42,440 bases of DNA from the NCBI GenBank assembly GCA_021816625.1, contig JAKAXM010000017.1, positions 1 to 42,440 on the forward strand, read 5' to 3'. Under the pieces are notes generated by a model, which worked only from the letters and a program-made list of their open reading frames with translations, did no database searches and was not told where the DNA came from. The stretch comes from Pseudomonadota bacterium. GTDB lineage: Bacteria; Pseudomonadota; Gammaproteobacteria; Acidiferrobacterales; Acidiferrobacteraceae. Positions 34,685 through 42,440 of this stretch are shown here, piece after piece (position 1 is the first letter of the stretch; each line of letters begins with the position of its first letter). The translations under genes were made by a program, and so were the position numbers.

Positions 34685-34698
34685 CTGATATATATCAA
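34685..34698 (-). promoter_or_regulatory. FNR/ANR-like box upstream of the cytochrome c4-bc1 operon
   Basis: The minus strand reads TTGATATATATCAG, matching the TTGAT-N4-ATCAA consensus at 9 of 10 fixed positions, with the core TGATATATATCA perfectly palindromic. It lies in a 245-base gap that serves only this operon, since rsmI upstream is transcribed in the same direction. The expected -10 about 32 bases downstream is weak (TAGGGT, 34660-34665, about 29 bases from the box centre). FNR-type control would mean oxygen-dependent expression. Confidence 0.5.
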
Positions 34699-34786
34699 TA
34701 AATACTAATATTCGCTGCGCGGGATCATGCCGGCTACGCTAGGGCACGAGGCTTGCGAGGATTTAGTCTTAAGGATAAACAGCCCC

Positions 34787-35617
34787 TCATGACCCTTTTA
34801 AGGCGAGCGCGCGGGCATAGAGCGCCTTACGGGGGGCGCCGGTTATGCGCGTTGCCAAATCGACCGCCTGCCGCAAAGGCAGTTCTTCCAATAAGGGTCC
34901 CAGGACCCGTTCCCCCTCATCCACGGCCGCGTCGGCTACTTCCGGGGCGCCGCGCACCACCAGGACGCACTCGCCTTTCGGAGGATGGGCGTTGACGCGT
35001 TCGGCAAGCGCCCCGAGCGTCGCGAGCACACCCTCTTCGAAACGCTTACTTAATTCCCGCACGAGGGCGGCCTCGCGGGCCGGTCCGAAGATCGCACTGA
35101 GGTCGGCAAGGCTTGCCGCCAAGCGGTGGGGTGACTCGTAAAACACGAGGGTACGCGCTTCGTCGGCGAGCGCCGTAAAGAAGGCGCGACGGGCGCCACC
35201 TGGCGCAGGCGGGAATCCTTCGAAGGCAAAGCGGTCACACGGAATCCCGGCCACCGAGAGCGCGGCGATCGCGGCGTTGGGGCCGGGAACTGCGAACACG
35301 CTAAGCCCGGCTTCGCGGACCGCCCGCACGAAGAGATAACCGGGATCGCTTATAAGGGGGGTGCCGGCATCGCTCACGAGCGCAATGGACTCTCCGCCCT
35401 GGAGGCGGGCCACGAGGCCGTCGAGGCGGGAGCGCTCATTATGGTCATGGAGGGAGATCAGGGGTGTGCGTATGTCCCAATGCTGGCACAGGGTGGCCGA
35501 ATGCCGCGTGTCCTCAGCGGCGATGAGGGCGACCTCACGCAAGACATCGACGGCCCGGGGTGCTAGGTCCTTAAGGTTGCCAAGGGGCGTCGCCACCACG
35601 TACAAGCTGCCGTTCAT
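34787..35617 (-). CDS. rsmI: 16S rRNA (cytidine(1402)-2'-O)-methyltransferase
   Basis: 276 residues. RsmI (YraL) 2'-O-methylates C1402, the base whose N4 is modified by RsmH encoded at 22.5-23.4 kb. Seen: YVVATPLGNLKDLAPRAVDVL, AAEDTRHSATLC, LHDHNE, ALVSDAGTPLISDPGY, VPGPNAAIAALSVAG, and FYESPHRL. These are all family marks of this tetrapyrrole-methylase-fold enzyme. It diverges from lpoA across only 54 bases, as yraL and yraM do in E. coli. A weak TATCTT at 35633-35638 could be its -10. Confidence 0.97.
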   Translation of the reverse strand: MNGSLYVVATPLGNLKDLAPRAVDVLREVALIAAEDTRHSATLCQHWDIRTPLISLHDHNERSRLDGLVARLQGGESIALVSDAGTPLISDPGYLFVRAVREAGLSVFAVPGPNAAIAALSVAGIPCDRFAFEGFPPAPGGARRAFFTALADEARTLVFYESPHRLAASLADLSAIFGPAREAALVRELSKRFEEGVLATLGALAERVNAHPPKGECVLVVRGAPEVADAAVDEGERVLGPLLEELPLRQAVDLATRITGAPRKALYARALALKGS

Positions 35618-35636
35618 GGCCGCTCAGCTGCAAAGA

Positions 35637-35665
35637 TAGACATTTCTCGCGCCGTTTCGGATACT
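35637..35665 (+). promoter_or_regulatory. lpoA promoter predicting a leaderless transcript
   Basis: TAGACA (35637-35642, 5/6), a 17-base spacer and GATACT (35660-35665, 4/6). With the usual six bases between the -10 and the start, transcription begins at 35672, the A of the lpoA ATG. The six bases before the ATG are TGCCCC, with no Shine-Dalgarno. Confidence 0.5.
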
Positions 35666-35671
35666 TGCCCC

Positions 35672-37597
35672 ATGAATCGCCGCCCACCTTTGCGCATCCC
35701 GTCCCGCACCCGTGTCCTGATGGTTTTGAGCCTGGCCGCGCCCGGCCTTGTGGGGTGCGTGCCGCAACTGCCCCAGAGGACGAAACCGACAAGCCCCACG
35801 GCCGCCGCACGGGCGCTGCGCCAGGGGCATTACATGAAAGGCTCACAAGCCTACCAAGATCTCGCCCAGGCTACCACGGGCAATGCCAAGGCGGACTATG
35901 CCCTGAAGGCGGCCGAGGCCCTGCTGCGGGCCGGCGCCCTACGCCGGGCGAGCCAAGAGCTCGCGCAGGCCAAGCCCCCGCTTCCCGGGCCGCTTGCCGC
36001 CCACAAAGACATCTTGATGGCCGAGATATATGCCGCCCAAGGACGGGCCCGTAAGGCTTACGAGAAGACCGAGGCGGCACGCCGCTATACGGGGCTGCGT
36101 CCGCGGCGGCAGGCCGAGATCGACCGGGTTGCCGCCCAGGCCTCACTCAGCCTGGGCCATCCTCGGCGAGCGGCCGAGGACCTGATCGCCCGTGAACGCC
36201 TCTTGGTGTCACGCCGGCGCCTGAGCAACAACGAAATGGCCTTATGGCACGATCTGGCGGCCCTGCAGACGCCGGCGCTCGCACAGCTCTATGCCGAGGA
36301 CCCGACGGGTGCCCGGGGCGCCTGGGCGAACCTCGAGATGATCGTGCGCCGCTACCCGCCCCGCTCGCAGCGGCTCCTGGCGGCCATCGGCCGCTGGCGC
36401 GTCCGCTACGCGAAGTTCGTCCCCACCTCGGCCTTTCTCGATACCGTCACGGGCGCTACGGCGCGCCCCTATGCCGAACCGCATTCCATCGCGCTCTTGC
36501 TGCCGCTGTCATCCCCGTTCGCGCGGGCGACCAAGGCCGTGGAGCGGGGCTTTGTCGATATGGCGCGGGCGCGACCGATACCCGGCGACCCGCGTATCTA
36601 CATCTACGACATCGGCGCAGACCCAACGCGCGCCAGCCATTATTACAAGAAGGCGATACGGCGCGGGGCGCAGTTCATTATTGGACCCTTAGGCGCTGCC
36701 GCCGTCGCCAATGTTGCCCATCATGCCCGCATCAAGGTTCCGACCTTGTTGCTGGGTCTCGTCAAAAACGGCGTGACCCATGACAGCGCGGGCCAACCGG
36801 TCTATCAGTTCAGTCTCGCGCGGACACTCGAGGCGCGCCAAGCGGCCGACCGCGCCTATCTGGACGGACACAGCCGCGCCGCGATCTTGTATCCGGATAC
36901 GCCGTTTGGTCATCGCATGCGGCGAGCCTTTGCCCGCCGCTGGCGCCACTTGGGTGGCCTGGTGGTGACCCAGTCCTCCTACACCCCGGGCCAAGCGGAG
37001 TACGTGCGACCGGTCGAAGACCTGCTCAATATCACCGAGAGCCGCGCGCGGGCCGCGCGCCTCGAGCGAATCCTGCATATGCCGCTTGCCTTTACGGCCC
37101 GGCGCCGCCAGGACGTGGGCTTCGTGTTCCTGGTCGCCGACGCGCCCGATGCGCGTCTGATCAAACCCCAGCTCAACTACGATCACGCCGACGACCTGCC
37201 CGTTTATTCCACCTCGTCTATCTTCACGGGGCGGCCAGACCCGGTCTATGACCGCGATCTGGACGGCATCCAGTTTGGCGATATGCCCTGGATGCTGGTG
37301 GGCAACGGGCGCATGGCGCGCCTGCGGGCCACCCTGGCCCACGCGGCCCATTATGATGAAACGCCCCTGGCCCGCCTCTATGCCTTCGGGGCGGACGCCG
37401 AAGGCCTGGTGGGCCGCCTCGACCGCCTGAGTCTCGGCGGTGGCGGGCGCTATAATGGTCTGACCGGCGCGCTGACACTGCGACGTACCGATGTCATACG
37501 GCGAACGCTGGTATGGGCGCAGTTTCGTAAAGGCTTGCCCCACCTTCTGGATAGTTTTTTGCGGTATAAGGGGCTGTTTTCCCAACAACACCCGTAA
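35672..37597 (+). CDS. lpoA: LpoA-type outer-membrane lipoprotein activator of PBP1A
   Basis: 641 residues. A lipoprotein signal with LVGC (lipidated C29) precedes a helical TPR-like domain (about 40-250) and a periplasmic-binding-protein-like domain (about 270-635, SIALLLPLSSPFARATKAVERGF onward). That is the LpoA (YraM) architecture. LpoA reaches through the peptidoglycan from the outer membrane and stimulates the transpeptidase of PBP1A. Divergence from rsmI and the following gmhA and dolP genes support the call. It is slightly shorter than the E. coli protein (678). The yraN gene that often follows is missing. No Shine-Dalgarno precedes the start; the transcript may be leaderless. Confidence 0.9.
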   Translation: MNRRPPLRIPSRTRVLMVLSLAAPGLVGCVPQLPQRTKPTSPTAAARALRQGHYMKGSQAYQDLAQATTGNAKADYALKAAEALLRAGALRRASQELAQAKPPLPGPLAAHKDILMAEIYAAQGRARKAYEKTEAARRYTGLRPRRQAEIDRVAAQASLSLGHPRRAAEDLIARERLLVSRRRLSNNEMALWHDLAALQTPALAQLYAEDPTGARGAWANLEMIVRRYPPRSQRLLAAIGRWRVRYAKFVPTSAFLDTVTGATARPYAEPHSIALLLPLSSPFARATKAVERGFVDMARARPIPGDPRIYIYDIGADPTRASHYYKKAIRRGAQFIIGPLGAAAVANVAHHARIKVPTLLLGLVKNGVTHDSAGQPVYQFSLARTLEARQAADRAYLDGHSRAAILYPDTPFGHRMRRAFARRWRHLGGLVVTQSSYTPGQAEYVRPVEDLLNITESRARAARLERILHMPLAFTARRRQDVGFVFLVADAPDARLIKPQLNYDHADDLPVYSTSSIFTGRPDPVYDRDLDGIQFGDMPWMLVGNGRMARLRATLAHAAHYDETPLARLYAFGADAEGLVGRLDRLSLGGGGRYNGLTGALTLRRTDVIRRTLVWAQFRKGLPHLLDSFLRYKGLFSQQHP

Positions 37598-37639
37598 GCC
37601 TAGCCCGCCTCTGCGCCGCCCACGAGGCAGCCGGCGGTC

Positions 37640-38283
<644 letters not shown>

Positions 38284-38284
38284 C

Positions 38285-38875
38285 ATGCGGCGGGGACTTG
38301 TGATCGCAAAGACCTTGCGGCTCCTGGGGGGCACGGCGCTCGCCATAAGTCTCGCGGCGTGCACCCCGCTTTTCGTAGGCGGTGCCGCGACGGGGGCGAG
38401 CATCGCCAATGACCACCGCAGCGTCGGAACCGTGGTCAGCGACGCCTTTATAAAGTTCCGAGCCGAGGCCATGATCTCGGCGCACAAACGTCTGCACAGG
38501 GAAACCCATGTGGACGTCACGAGCGTAAACGGCGTGGTATTGCTGACCGGGGAGGCCGGAAATGTCCATAACCGGGATCGGATACTGACGCTCGTGCGCA
38601 AGATCCATGGTATACGTCGGATCATCGACCAATTGCGGCTTGCACCGTCGAGCTCCTTTGCATCCCGTTTAGCGGACTCGTGGATCACCTTGCGAGTCAA
38701 GTCGGCGCTCGCCGCAGACGGCCTGAACGCCAACCAGATCAAGGTCGTGACGGCCCATCGCGTAGTCTACCTCATGGGGCTTGTCCGCAAGGCGCAAGGG
38801 GATAAGGCGGCGCTCGCCGCCAGCGTCATCCCGCATGTACGCAGCATCGTTGAACTTTTCGAGTACCGCCATTGA
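38285..38875 (+). CDS. dolP: BON-domain outer-membrane lipoprotein (DolP/YraP family)
   Basis: 196 residues, starting one base after the gmhA stop. A lipoprotein signal ends in SLAAC (C26), followed by [27 protein letters not shown], which is typical of YraP/DolP. Two BON domains follow, at about 50-115 ([28 protein letters not shown]) and 125-193 ([20 protein letters not shown]). DolP supports outer-membrane integrity and localises to division sites in E. coli. The locus order lpoA-gmhA-dolP is conserved. It overlaps hldC by four bases. Confidence 0.92.
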   Translation: MRRGLVIAKTLRLLGGTALAISLAACTPLFVGGAATGASIANDHRSVGTVVSDAFIKFRAEAMISAHKRLHRETHVDVTSVNGVVLLTGEAGNVHNRDRILTLVRKIHGIRRIIDQLRLAPSSSFASRLADSWITLRVKSALAADGLNANQIKVVTAHRVVYLMGLVRKAQGDKAALAASVIPHVRSIVELFEYRH

Positions 38876-39354
38876 TCGCCGATAAGATCACATCGGACCT
38901 TGCCGATTGTAAGACCAGGGCCGCGGCCCTGGCGCGTCCGCTCGTCTTTACGAACGGCTGCTTCGATATCCTCCATCGCGGCCATGTGACCTATCTGGAA
39001 GAGGCCCGCGCCCTCGGGGGATCCTTGATCGTGGGCATCAATAGCGATGCCTCCTTGCAACGCTTGAGCAAGGGCCCGGAACGGCCCCTCAATCCGCTCG
39101 CCGACCGCATGGCGGTACTCGCGGCCCTGGCCAGCGTGTCGCTCGTCACAGCCTTCGCGGAGGACACCCCGCTTGCGCTGATCGTGGCCCTCCGGCCCGA
39201 CATTCTCGTCAAAGGGGGTGACTGGCCGGTCGAAACCATCGTCGGTGCGCGCGAGGTCTTGCAGGCAGGCGGGCAGGTCTTTTCCCTGCCGTTTCGCTTC
39301 GATCGCTCGACGACGGCCTTGGTCGAACGCATCCGTCATGGGCGCGCGCCCTGA
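38872..39354 (+). CDS. hldC: D-glycero-beta-D-manno-heptose 1-phosphate adenylyltransferase (stand-alone)
   Basis: 160 residues. Nucleotidyltransferase that makes ADP-heptose for the lipopolysaccharide core. Seen: [22 protein letters not shown] with the HxGH motif, [34 protein letters not shown], and [14 protein letters not shown]. It corresponds to the C-terminal half of E. coli HldE; the kinase half is not in the window. The start is TTG, overlapping the dolP stop as TTGA, with a weak ribosome binding site, so translation probably depends on coupling. The FAD oxidase gene begins inside its 3' end. Confidence 0.9.
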   Translation: MIADKITSDLADCKTRAAALARPLVFTNGCFDILHRGHVTYLEEARALGGSLIVGINSDASLQRLSKGPERPLNPLADRMAVLAALASVSLVTAFAEDTPLALIVALRPDILVKGGDWPVETIVGAREVLQAGGQVFSLPFRFDRSTTALVERIRHGRAP

Positions 39355-40723
39355 GCTTACGGCGGCCTTGCAGGCCGCCGTGGGTCGTGAGCGCGTACTA
39401 ACAGACGCCGCTGACTGCTATGCCTACGGCTACGACAACTCGCGGCGCCACGCCCTACCCGACGCCGTCGTATTTGCGGACCAAGAGACCGAGATTCAGC
39501 AGATAGTCGCCGCCTGCCGGCACACCCGCACCCCCTTGGTCGTGCGGGGCCGCGGGACCGGGACCACCGGTGCAGCGGTGCCGATCCGGGGCGGGGTCGT
39601 CTTGTCTCTGGAGCGGATGAACCGGATCCTCGCCGTGGATAGCGCCAACCGCCTCATGCGGACCGAACCCGGGGCAAGCAACCAAGACGTCCAGATGGCC
39701 GCGCAGGGGCACGGCTTTTTTTGGGCGCCCGATCCGACCAGCGCCGCCTATTGCAGCGTAGGCGGCAACATCGCCGTGAACGCCGCCGGGCCGCGGGCGG
39801 TCAAGTACGGGACCGTGCGCGAGAACGTATTAGGTCTGCGCGCCGTGACCGGCGCCGGCACACTCATCCAGACCGGCGTCAACACCACGAAAGGGGCCGT
39901 GGGTTACGACCTGACCCGGCTCCTCATAGGATCCGAAGGGACACTTGCGATCATCACCCAGGCGACCCTTAAGCTCACGCCGCGGGCAGCCGCGCGGCGC
40001 ACGTTGCGCGCCGTCTATCAGGACATGCATGGCGCGGCGCAGGCCGTGGCGCGGATCATGGGCCAAGCTGTCACCCCATGCGCGTTGGAGTTTCTAGACG
40101 GCGACGCCATCCGCATGGCTAAAGGTTTCCAGGGAACTAGCCTCGCCGCGGCCGGCGCGCTGCTCCTCATCGAGGTAGACGGGCCCGAGGCCGCGATGCC
40201 GGAATCGCTCGATGCGATCACGCAAGCGGCGCGCGGGGCCGGGCTTTTGGACCTTGCCGTCGCCAAAACCGAGGAGGAGGCCAAGGCGCTATGGGCCACT
40301 CGCAAGGCGCTTTCGCCGGCGCTGCGCAGCATTGCCCCCAATAAGCTAAACGAGGATGTCGTGGTCCCGGTGTCGCACATCCCGGCGTTGATCGCGGGCC
40401 TGCGCGAACTGAGCGAGCGGTTTGCCATTCCGATTGTGAACTTTGGGCACGCCGGAAATGGCAATATCCATGTCAATCTTCTCTATGACTCGCAAGATGC
40501 GGAACAGGAGCGGCACGCGCGGCCATGTCTGAGCGAGGTCTTCGACCTTGTTTTGCGGCTCGGGGGGACGCTGTCTGGGGAGCACGGGATCGGGATGGAA
40601 AAGCGGGATTACATCGGACGCGCCATCGACCCGCCGACGCTCGCGCTGATGCGCGCGATCAAGGCCCAGTTCGACCCTGACGGCATCCTGAATCCTGCTA
40701 AACTCTTTCCGATTGTCGAGTAA
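39338..40723 (+). CDS. FAD-linked oxidase, GlcD / D-lactate dehydrogenase type
   Basis: 461 residues from the ATG at 39338, which overlaps hldC by 17 bases; an earlier start would add a non-family stretch inside hldC. A PCMH-type FAD-binding domain ([72 protein letters not shown]) is followed by the VAO-family substrate domain ([15 protein letters not shown] with the metal-binding His, and [14 protein letters not shown]). Relatives oxidise glycolate, D-lactate or D-2-hydroxyglutarate. The exact substrate cannot be told. No GlcE or GlcF iron-sulfur partner is adjacent, which fits single-subunit D-lactate or D-2-hydroxyglutarate dehydrogenases better than glycolate oxidase. Confidence 0.85.
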   Translation: MGARPELTAALQAAVGRERVLTDAADCYAYGYDNSRRHALPDAVVFADQETEIQQIVAACRHTRTPLVVRGRGTGTTGAAVPIRGGVVLSLERMNRILAVDSANRLMRTEPGASNQDVQMAAQGHGFFWAPDPTSAAYCSVGGNIAVNAAGPRAVKYGTVRENVLGLRAVTGAGTLIQTGVNTTKGAVGYDLTRLLIGSEGTLAIITQATLKLTPRAAARRTLRAVYQDMHGAAQAVARIMGQAVTPCALEFLDGDAIRMAKGFQGTSLAAAGALLLIEVDGPEAAMPESLDAITQAARGAGLLDLAVAKTEEEAKALWATRKALSPALRSIAPNKLNEDVVVPVSHIPALIAGLRELSERFAIPIVNFGHAGNGNIHVNLLYDSQDAEQERHARPCLSEVFDLVLRLGGTLSGEHGIGMEKRDYIGRAIDPPTLALMRAIKAQFDPDGILNPAKLFPIVE

Positions 40724-40753
40724 AGCCATCCCTCGCCATAGGAGATAGATGAC

Positions 40754-41470
40754 ATGCCATACCGCCGCTGGCTTATTTCCGTGCTTGCCTCCTCGCTCGT
40801 GCTCGCGAAGGCCCACGCCAATAGCATCACCGGGGTCGGCCTGCTGAACCAGGCCGAGTTTCAGGGGCTGACCCAGGACCTGGGGGCAGCCGTGAGCTAC
40901 AAGGATATGATGCCAGCCGCCCCCCTGGGGATCACGGGCTTTGACGTGGGCATCACCGGGATGGATACCCGCTTCGGGAACGCTGCGGCATGGCAGACTG
41001 CGACCGGGTCGAGCCGCAACAACATCATCGTGCCAAGCCTCCAGGTCCAGAAAGGCCTGCCGCTTGGTTTTGACGTAGGGCTAACCTACAGCCGGGTCCC
41101 GGGGAGCAATGTGCGCATCATCGGCGGCGACCTGAGCTATGCCCTGATCGGGGGCGGGCTCTTGGCCCCAGCCCTTACCGTGCGCGGCACCTACACCAAG
41201 ATGACCGGCGTAAGCGAGATGGGCCTCAACACCCGGTCGGTCGAACTGTGCCTATCCAAAGGCTTTGTCTTCATTACCCCCTACATCGGTGTAGGCCGGG
41301 TACGTACCGCAGGCGACCCACAGGTTGCGGGCCTGTCCCCCGTCACACTCGACAACACGAAGGAATACGTCGGTGCGGATATCAATCTGGGCCTACTGAA
41401 CCTCGATCTCGAGGTTGACCGCATGGCCGGATCGACGTCCTACGGGGCGAATATCGGTTGGCGGCTCTAA
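40754..41470 (+). CDS. Probable outer-membrane beta-barrel protein, unknown function
   Basis: 238 residues. A signal peptide ends near AKAHA-N (about 22/23). The mature part shows alternating hydrophobic strands (FDVGLTYSRVPG, ALTVRGTYTKM, FVFITPYIGVGRV, YVGADINLGLLNLDLEVDRM) and ends in NIGWRL, a hydrophobic last strand of barrel type, though the final residue is Leu and not Phe. GGAG lies nine bases before the ATG. It is 30 bases after the oxidase gene, so it is possibly the last gene of the lpoA-to-oxidase run. I cannot assign a substrate or name. Confidence 0.7.
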   Translation: MPYRRWLISVLASSLVLAKAHANSITGVGLLNQAEFQGLTQDLGAAVSYKDMMPAAPLGITGFDVGITGMDTRFGNAAAWQTATGSSRNNIIVPSLQVQKGLPLGFDVGLTYSRVPGSNVRIIGGDLSYALIGGGLLAPALTVRGTYTKMTGVSEMGLNTRSVELCLSKGFVFITPYIGVGRVRTAGDPQVAGLSPVTLDNTKEYVGADINLGLLNLDLEVDRMAGSTSYGANIGWRL

Positions 41471-41498
41471 GTGTCTGGGCAGACCGCGGGTTTAAGGT

Positions 41499-41768
41499 TT
41501 AGCTCCGCTGCAAAACCGACATTTGACGGGCGTTGATCAAGGCCGGTTTTCTGCCCGTAAAGGGCTCAAGGTTGTGCCCCAGTAACTGCACCCGATACCA
41601 GCCGTGACCGCGATGGGCCAAAACCTTGAATGTGAGCATGGCCATGGAAACCGCCGCAGTGTAGGTCGAGCCTACCTTCAAGACCGGCTTGGGCGTGTGA
41701 GACTCACAACCGGACAAGAGGCCGGCTGCCAGAAAAGAAGCGGCCCAAACGAGCGCGCGCGCACGCAT
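41499..41768 (-). CDS. Small lipoprotein, unknown function
   Basis: 89 residues. The lipoprotein signal ends in LLSGC (C21). The mature part is about 68 residues, with TYTAAVSMAMLTFKVLAHRGHGWYRVQLLG suggesting a small beta fold. GAGGTGAGG precedes the start. A TATACT at 41802-41807 (minus strand) could be its -10. It is convergent with the outer-membrane protein gene (28 bases apart). No family recognised. Confidence 0.7.
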   Translation of the reverse strand: MRARALVWAASFLAAGLLSGCESHTPKPVLKVGSTYTAAVSMAMLTFKVLAHRGHGWYRVQLLGHNLEPFTGRKPALINARQMSVLQRS

Positions 41769-41802
41769 ACCTCACCTCACGAAAGGGACGAGACAGGTCT
41801 TA

Positions 41803-41840
41803 GTATAAAGCCCGGACGATCGGGCGCCCAGCGCCCTTTT
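41803..41840 (-). terminator. Hairpin region, probable terminator of the beta-helix gene
   Basis: On the minus strand GCCCG-ATCGTC-CGGGC (41810-41825) is followed by TTTAT and begins about 50 bases after the stop of the downstream-window gene. An alternative, overlapping hairpin GGGCGC-CCA-GCGCCC-TTTT (41822-41840) reads as a terminator on the plus strand. They share bases, so only one can form on each RNA. Confidence 0.5.
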
Positions 41841-41875
41841 CGCCTGCAGGAGGGCGGGCCAGTCGGGGCAAGGGC

Positions 41876-42440
41876 CTAGCCCGCATTCTGATAGGCCCCA
41901 ATGTCGTAGGCCCCGGTCCGCGGCCGCGGCCGTCCCGCGAAATCATGACGAACGGCGCGCAGGCGTACCCCCGCATCAATCGCGGGGCTCCCCGCCCTCA
42001 AGGTCAGGGTGGCGATGTCGGCAAGGCGCGGATTGGCGACTATGGATGCCATGTCTAGTCCCACCTCCTGCTGCCATTGCGCGAGTGTCGCTCCATAAAT
42101 GCCCTTGTCGTTCCACTGGAAGACGACCCCCGCAGGATCCCAGTAGAGATTGTGATCGATATGCAAGGTGGCATTGTCGCTCATGGCATTGGGGGCCACG
42201 GCGACCATAGGGCGGTTGGAAAAATCCCAGATGAGGTTATTGCGGATCGAAACGTTGGTGCCGCCCTGCCCCACCTGTGACTCATTGGTGACATAGAGGG
42301 CGGCGCGACGGTCGATCGCCGTATTATAGCAGGAGTTGTTGTAGATCTCGGCGTTATAGGACGAAGACTCGGCCAGGCACGCGCTTTGGTCGTTGGTGAT
42401 GATGTTGTTCTTCACGATGCTGTTGTAGGACTCATAGGTC
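41876..42440 (-). CDS. Right-handed beta-helix protein, C-terminal part
   Basis: The gene runs off the right edge; 187 residues are visible, the last at AYQNAG. Short repeats with asparagine ladders (KNNIITND, IYNNSCYNT, IRNNLIWD, IDHNLYW) are the mark of parallel beta-helix proteins of the pectate-lyase or right-handed helix type. The tail (LTLRAGSPAIDAG, DFAGRPRP, GAYDIGAY) is the usual C-terminal cap of surface or secreted helix proteins. The function (polysaccharide binding or cleavage, or adhesion) cannot be decided from this end. Confidence 0.8.
   Translation of the reverse strand, partial: TYESYNSIVKNNIITNDQSACLAESSSYNAEIYNNSCYNTAIDRRAALYVTNESQVGQGGTNVSIRNNLIWDFSNRPMVAVAPNAMSDNATLHIDHNLYWDPAGVVFQWNDKGIYGATLAQWQQEVGLDMASIVANPRLADIATLTLRAGSPAIDAGVRLRAVRHDFAGRPRPRTGAYDIGAYQNAG

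Noticed and set aside
36689-37591. Minus-strand open frame of 300 codons opposite lpoA
   Set aside because: Mirror frame of a real coding region; lpoA has the lipobox, domain layout and conserved neighbours.
41822-41840. Plus-strand terminator serving the outer-membrane protein gene
   Set aside because: It is about 350 bases after that gene's stop with an opposing gene in between; the same bases also form a minus-strand terminator directly after the beta-helix gene, which explains them better.

Overview
The window looks like a chromosomal segment of a GC-rich gammaproteobacterium. It holds a complete division and cell-wall (dcw) cluster in gammaproteobacterial order, an rsmI-lpoA-gmhA-dolP block, an MraZ operator of the known type, and a cytochrome c4 / short-chain dehydrogenase / cytochrome bc1 operon. 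That last gene set matches the petI operon I know from the acidophilic iron oxidiser Acidithiobacillus ferrooxidans. An Acidiferrobacter-like iron/sulfur oxidiser is my best guess, but this is inference from gene content, not from a marker gene. I see no tRNA, 5S/16S/23S rRNA, insertion sequence, phage gene or CRISPR array.

Region 1 (1-23.9 kb, all minus strand, read from right to left): mraZ, rsmH, ftsL, ftsI, murE, murF, mraY, murD, ftsW, murG, murC, murB, ddl, ftsQ, ftsA, ftsZ, lpxC, a membrane-anchored coiled-coil protein, an M23 (LytM-type) peptidase, secA, argJ and the start of mutT. From mraZ to ftsA every junction overlaps, so about 16 kb has no base between genes. A sigma70-like promoter and three 10-bp-spaced MraZ boxes precede mraZ. 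A second promoter with a palindrome over its -10 precedes lpxC.

Region 2 (24.0-30.3 kb): the RNase P RNA gene rnpB and transaldolase (both minus), a 575-bp gap, then a large plus-strand membrane sensor of 1324 residues with GAF-like, GGDEF and EAL domains. Its EAL part departs from consensus at several positions.

Region 3 (30.3-34.8 kb, minus): cytochrome c4, an SDR of the YciK type, Rieske protein, cytochrome b and cytochrome c1, ended by a strong terminator and preceded by an FNR-like box. Cytochrome b carries PPWY instead of PEWY, and the Rieske protein has an extra cysteine in its first cluster box.

Region 4 (34.8-42.4 kb): rsmI (minus) is divergent from the plus-strand genes lpoA, gmhA, dolP, hldC, a GlcD-type flavoprotein and an outer-membrane protein. 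lpoA appears to be leaderless. Two minus-strand genes close the window: a small lipoprotein, and a right-handed beta-helix protein that runs off the edge. Envelope construction (peptidoglycan, lipid A, heptose, lipoproteins, secretion) is the common theme of regions 1 and 4; energy conservation is that of region 3.
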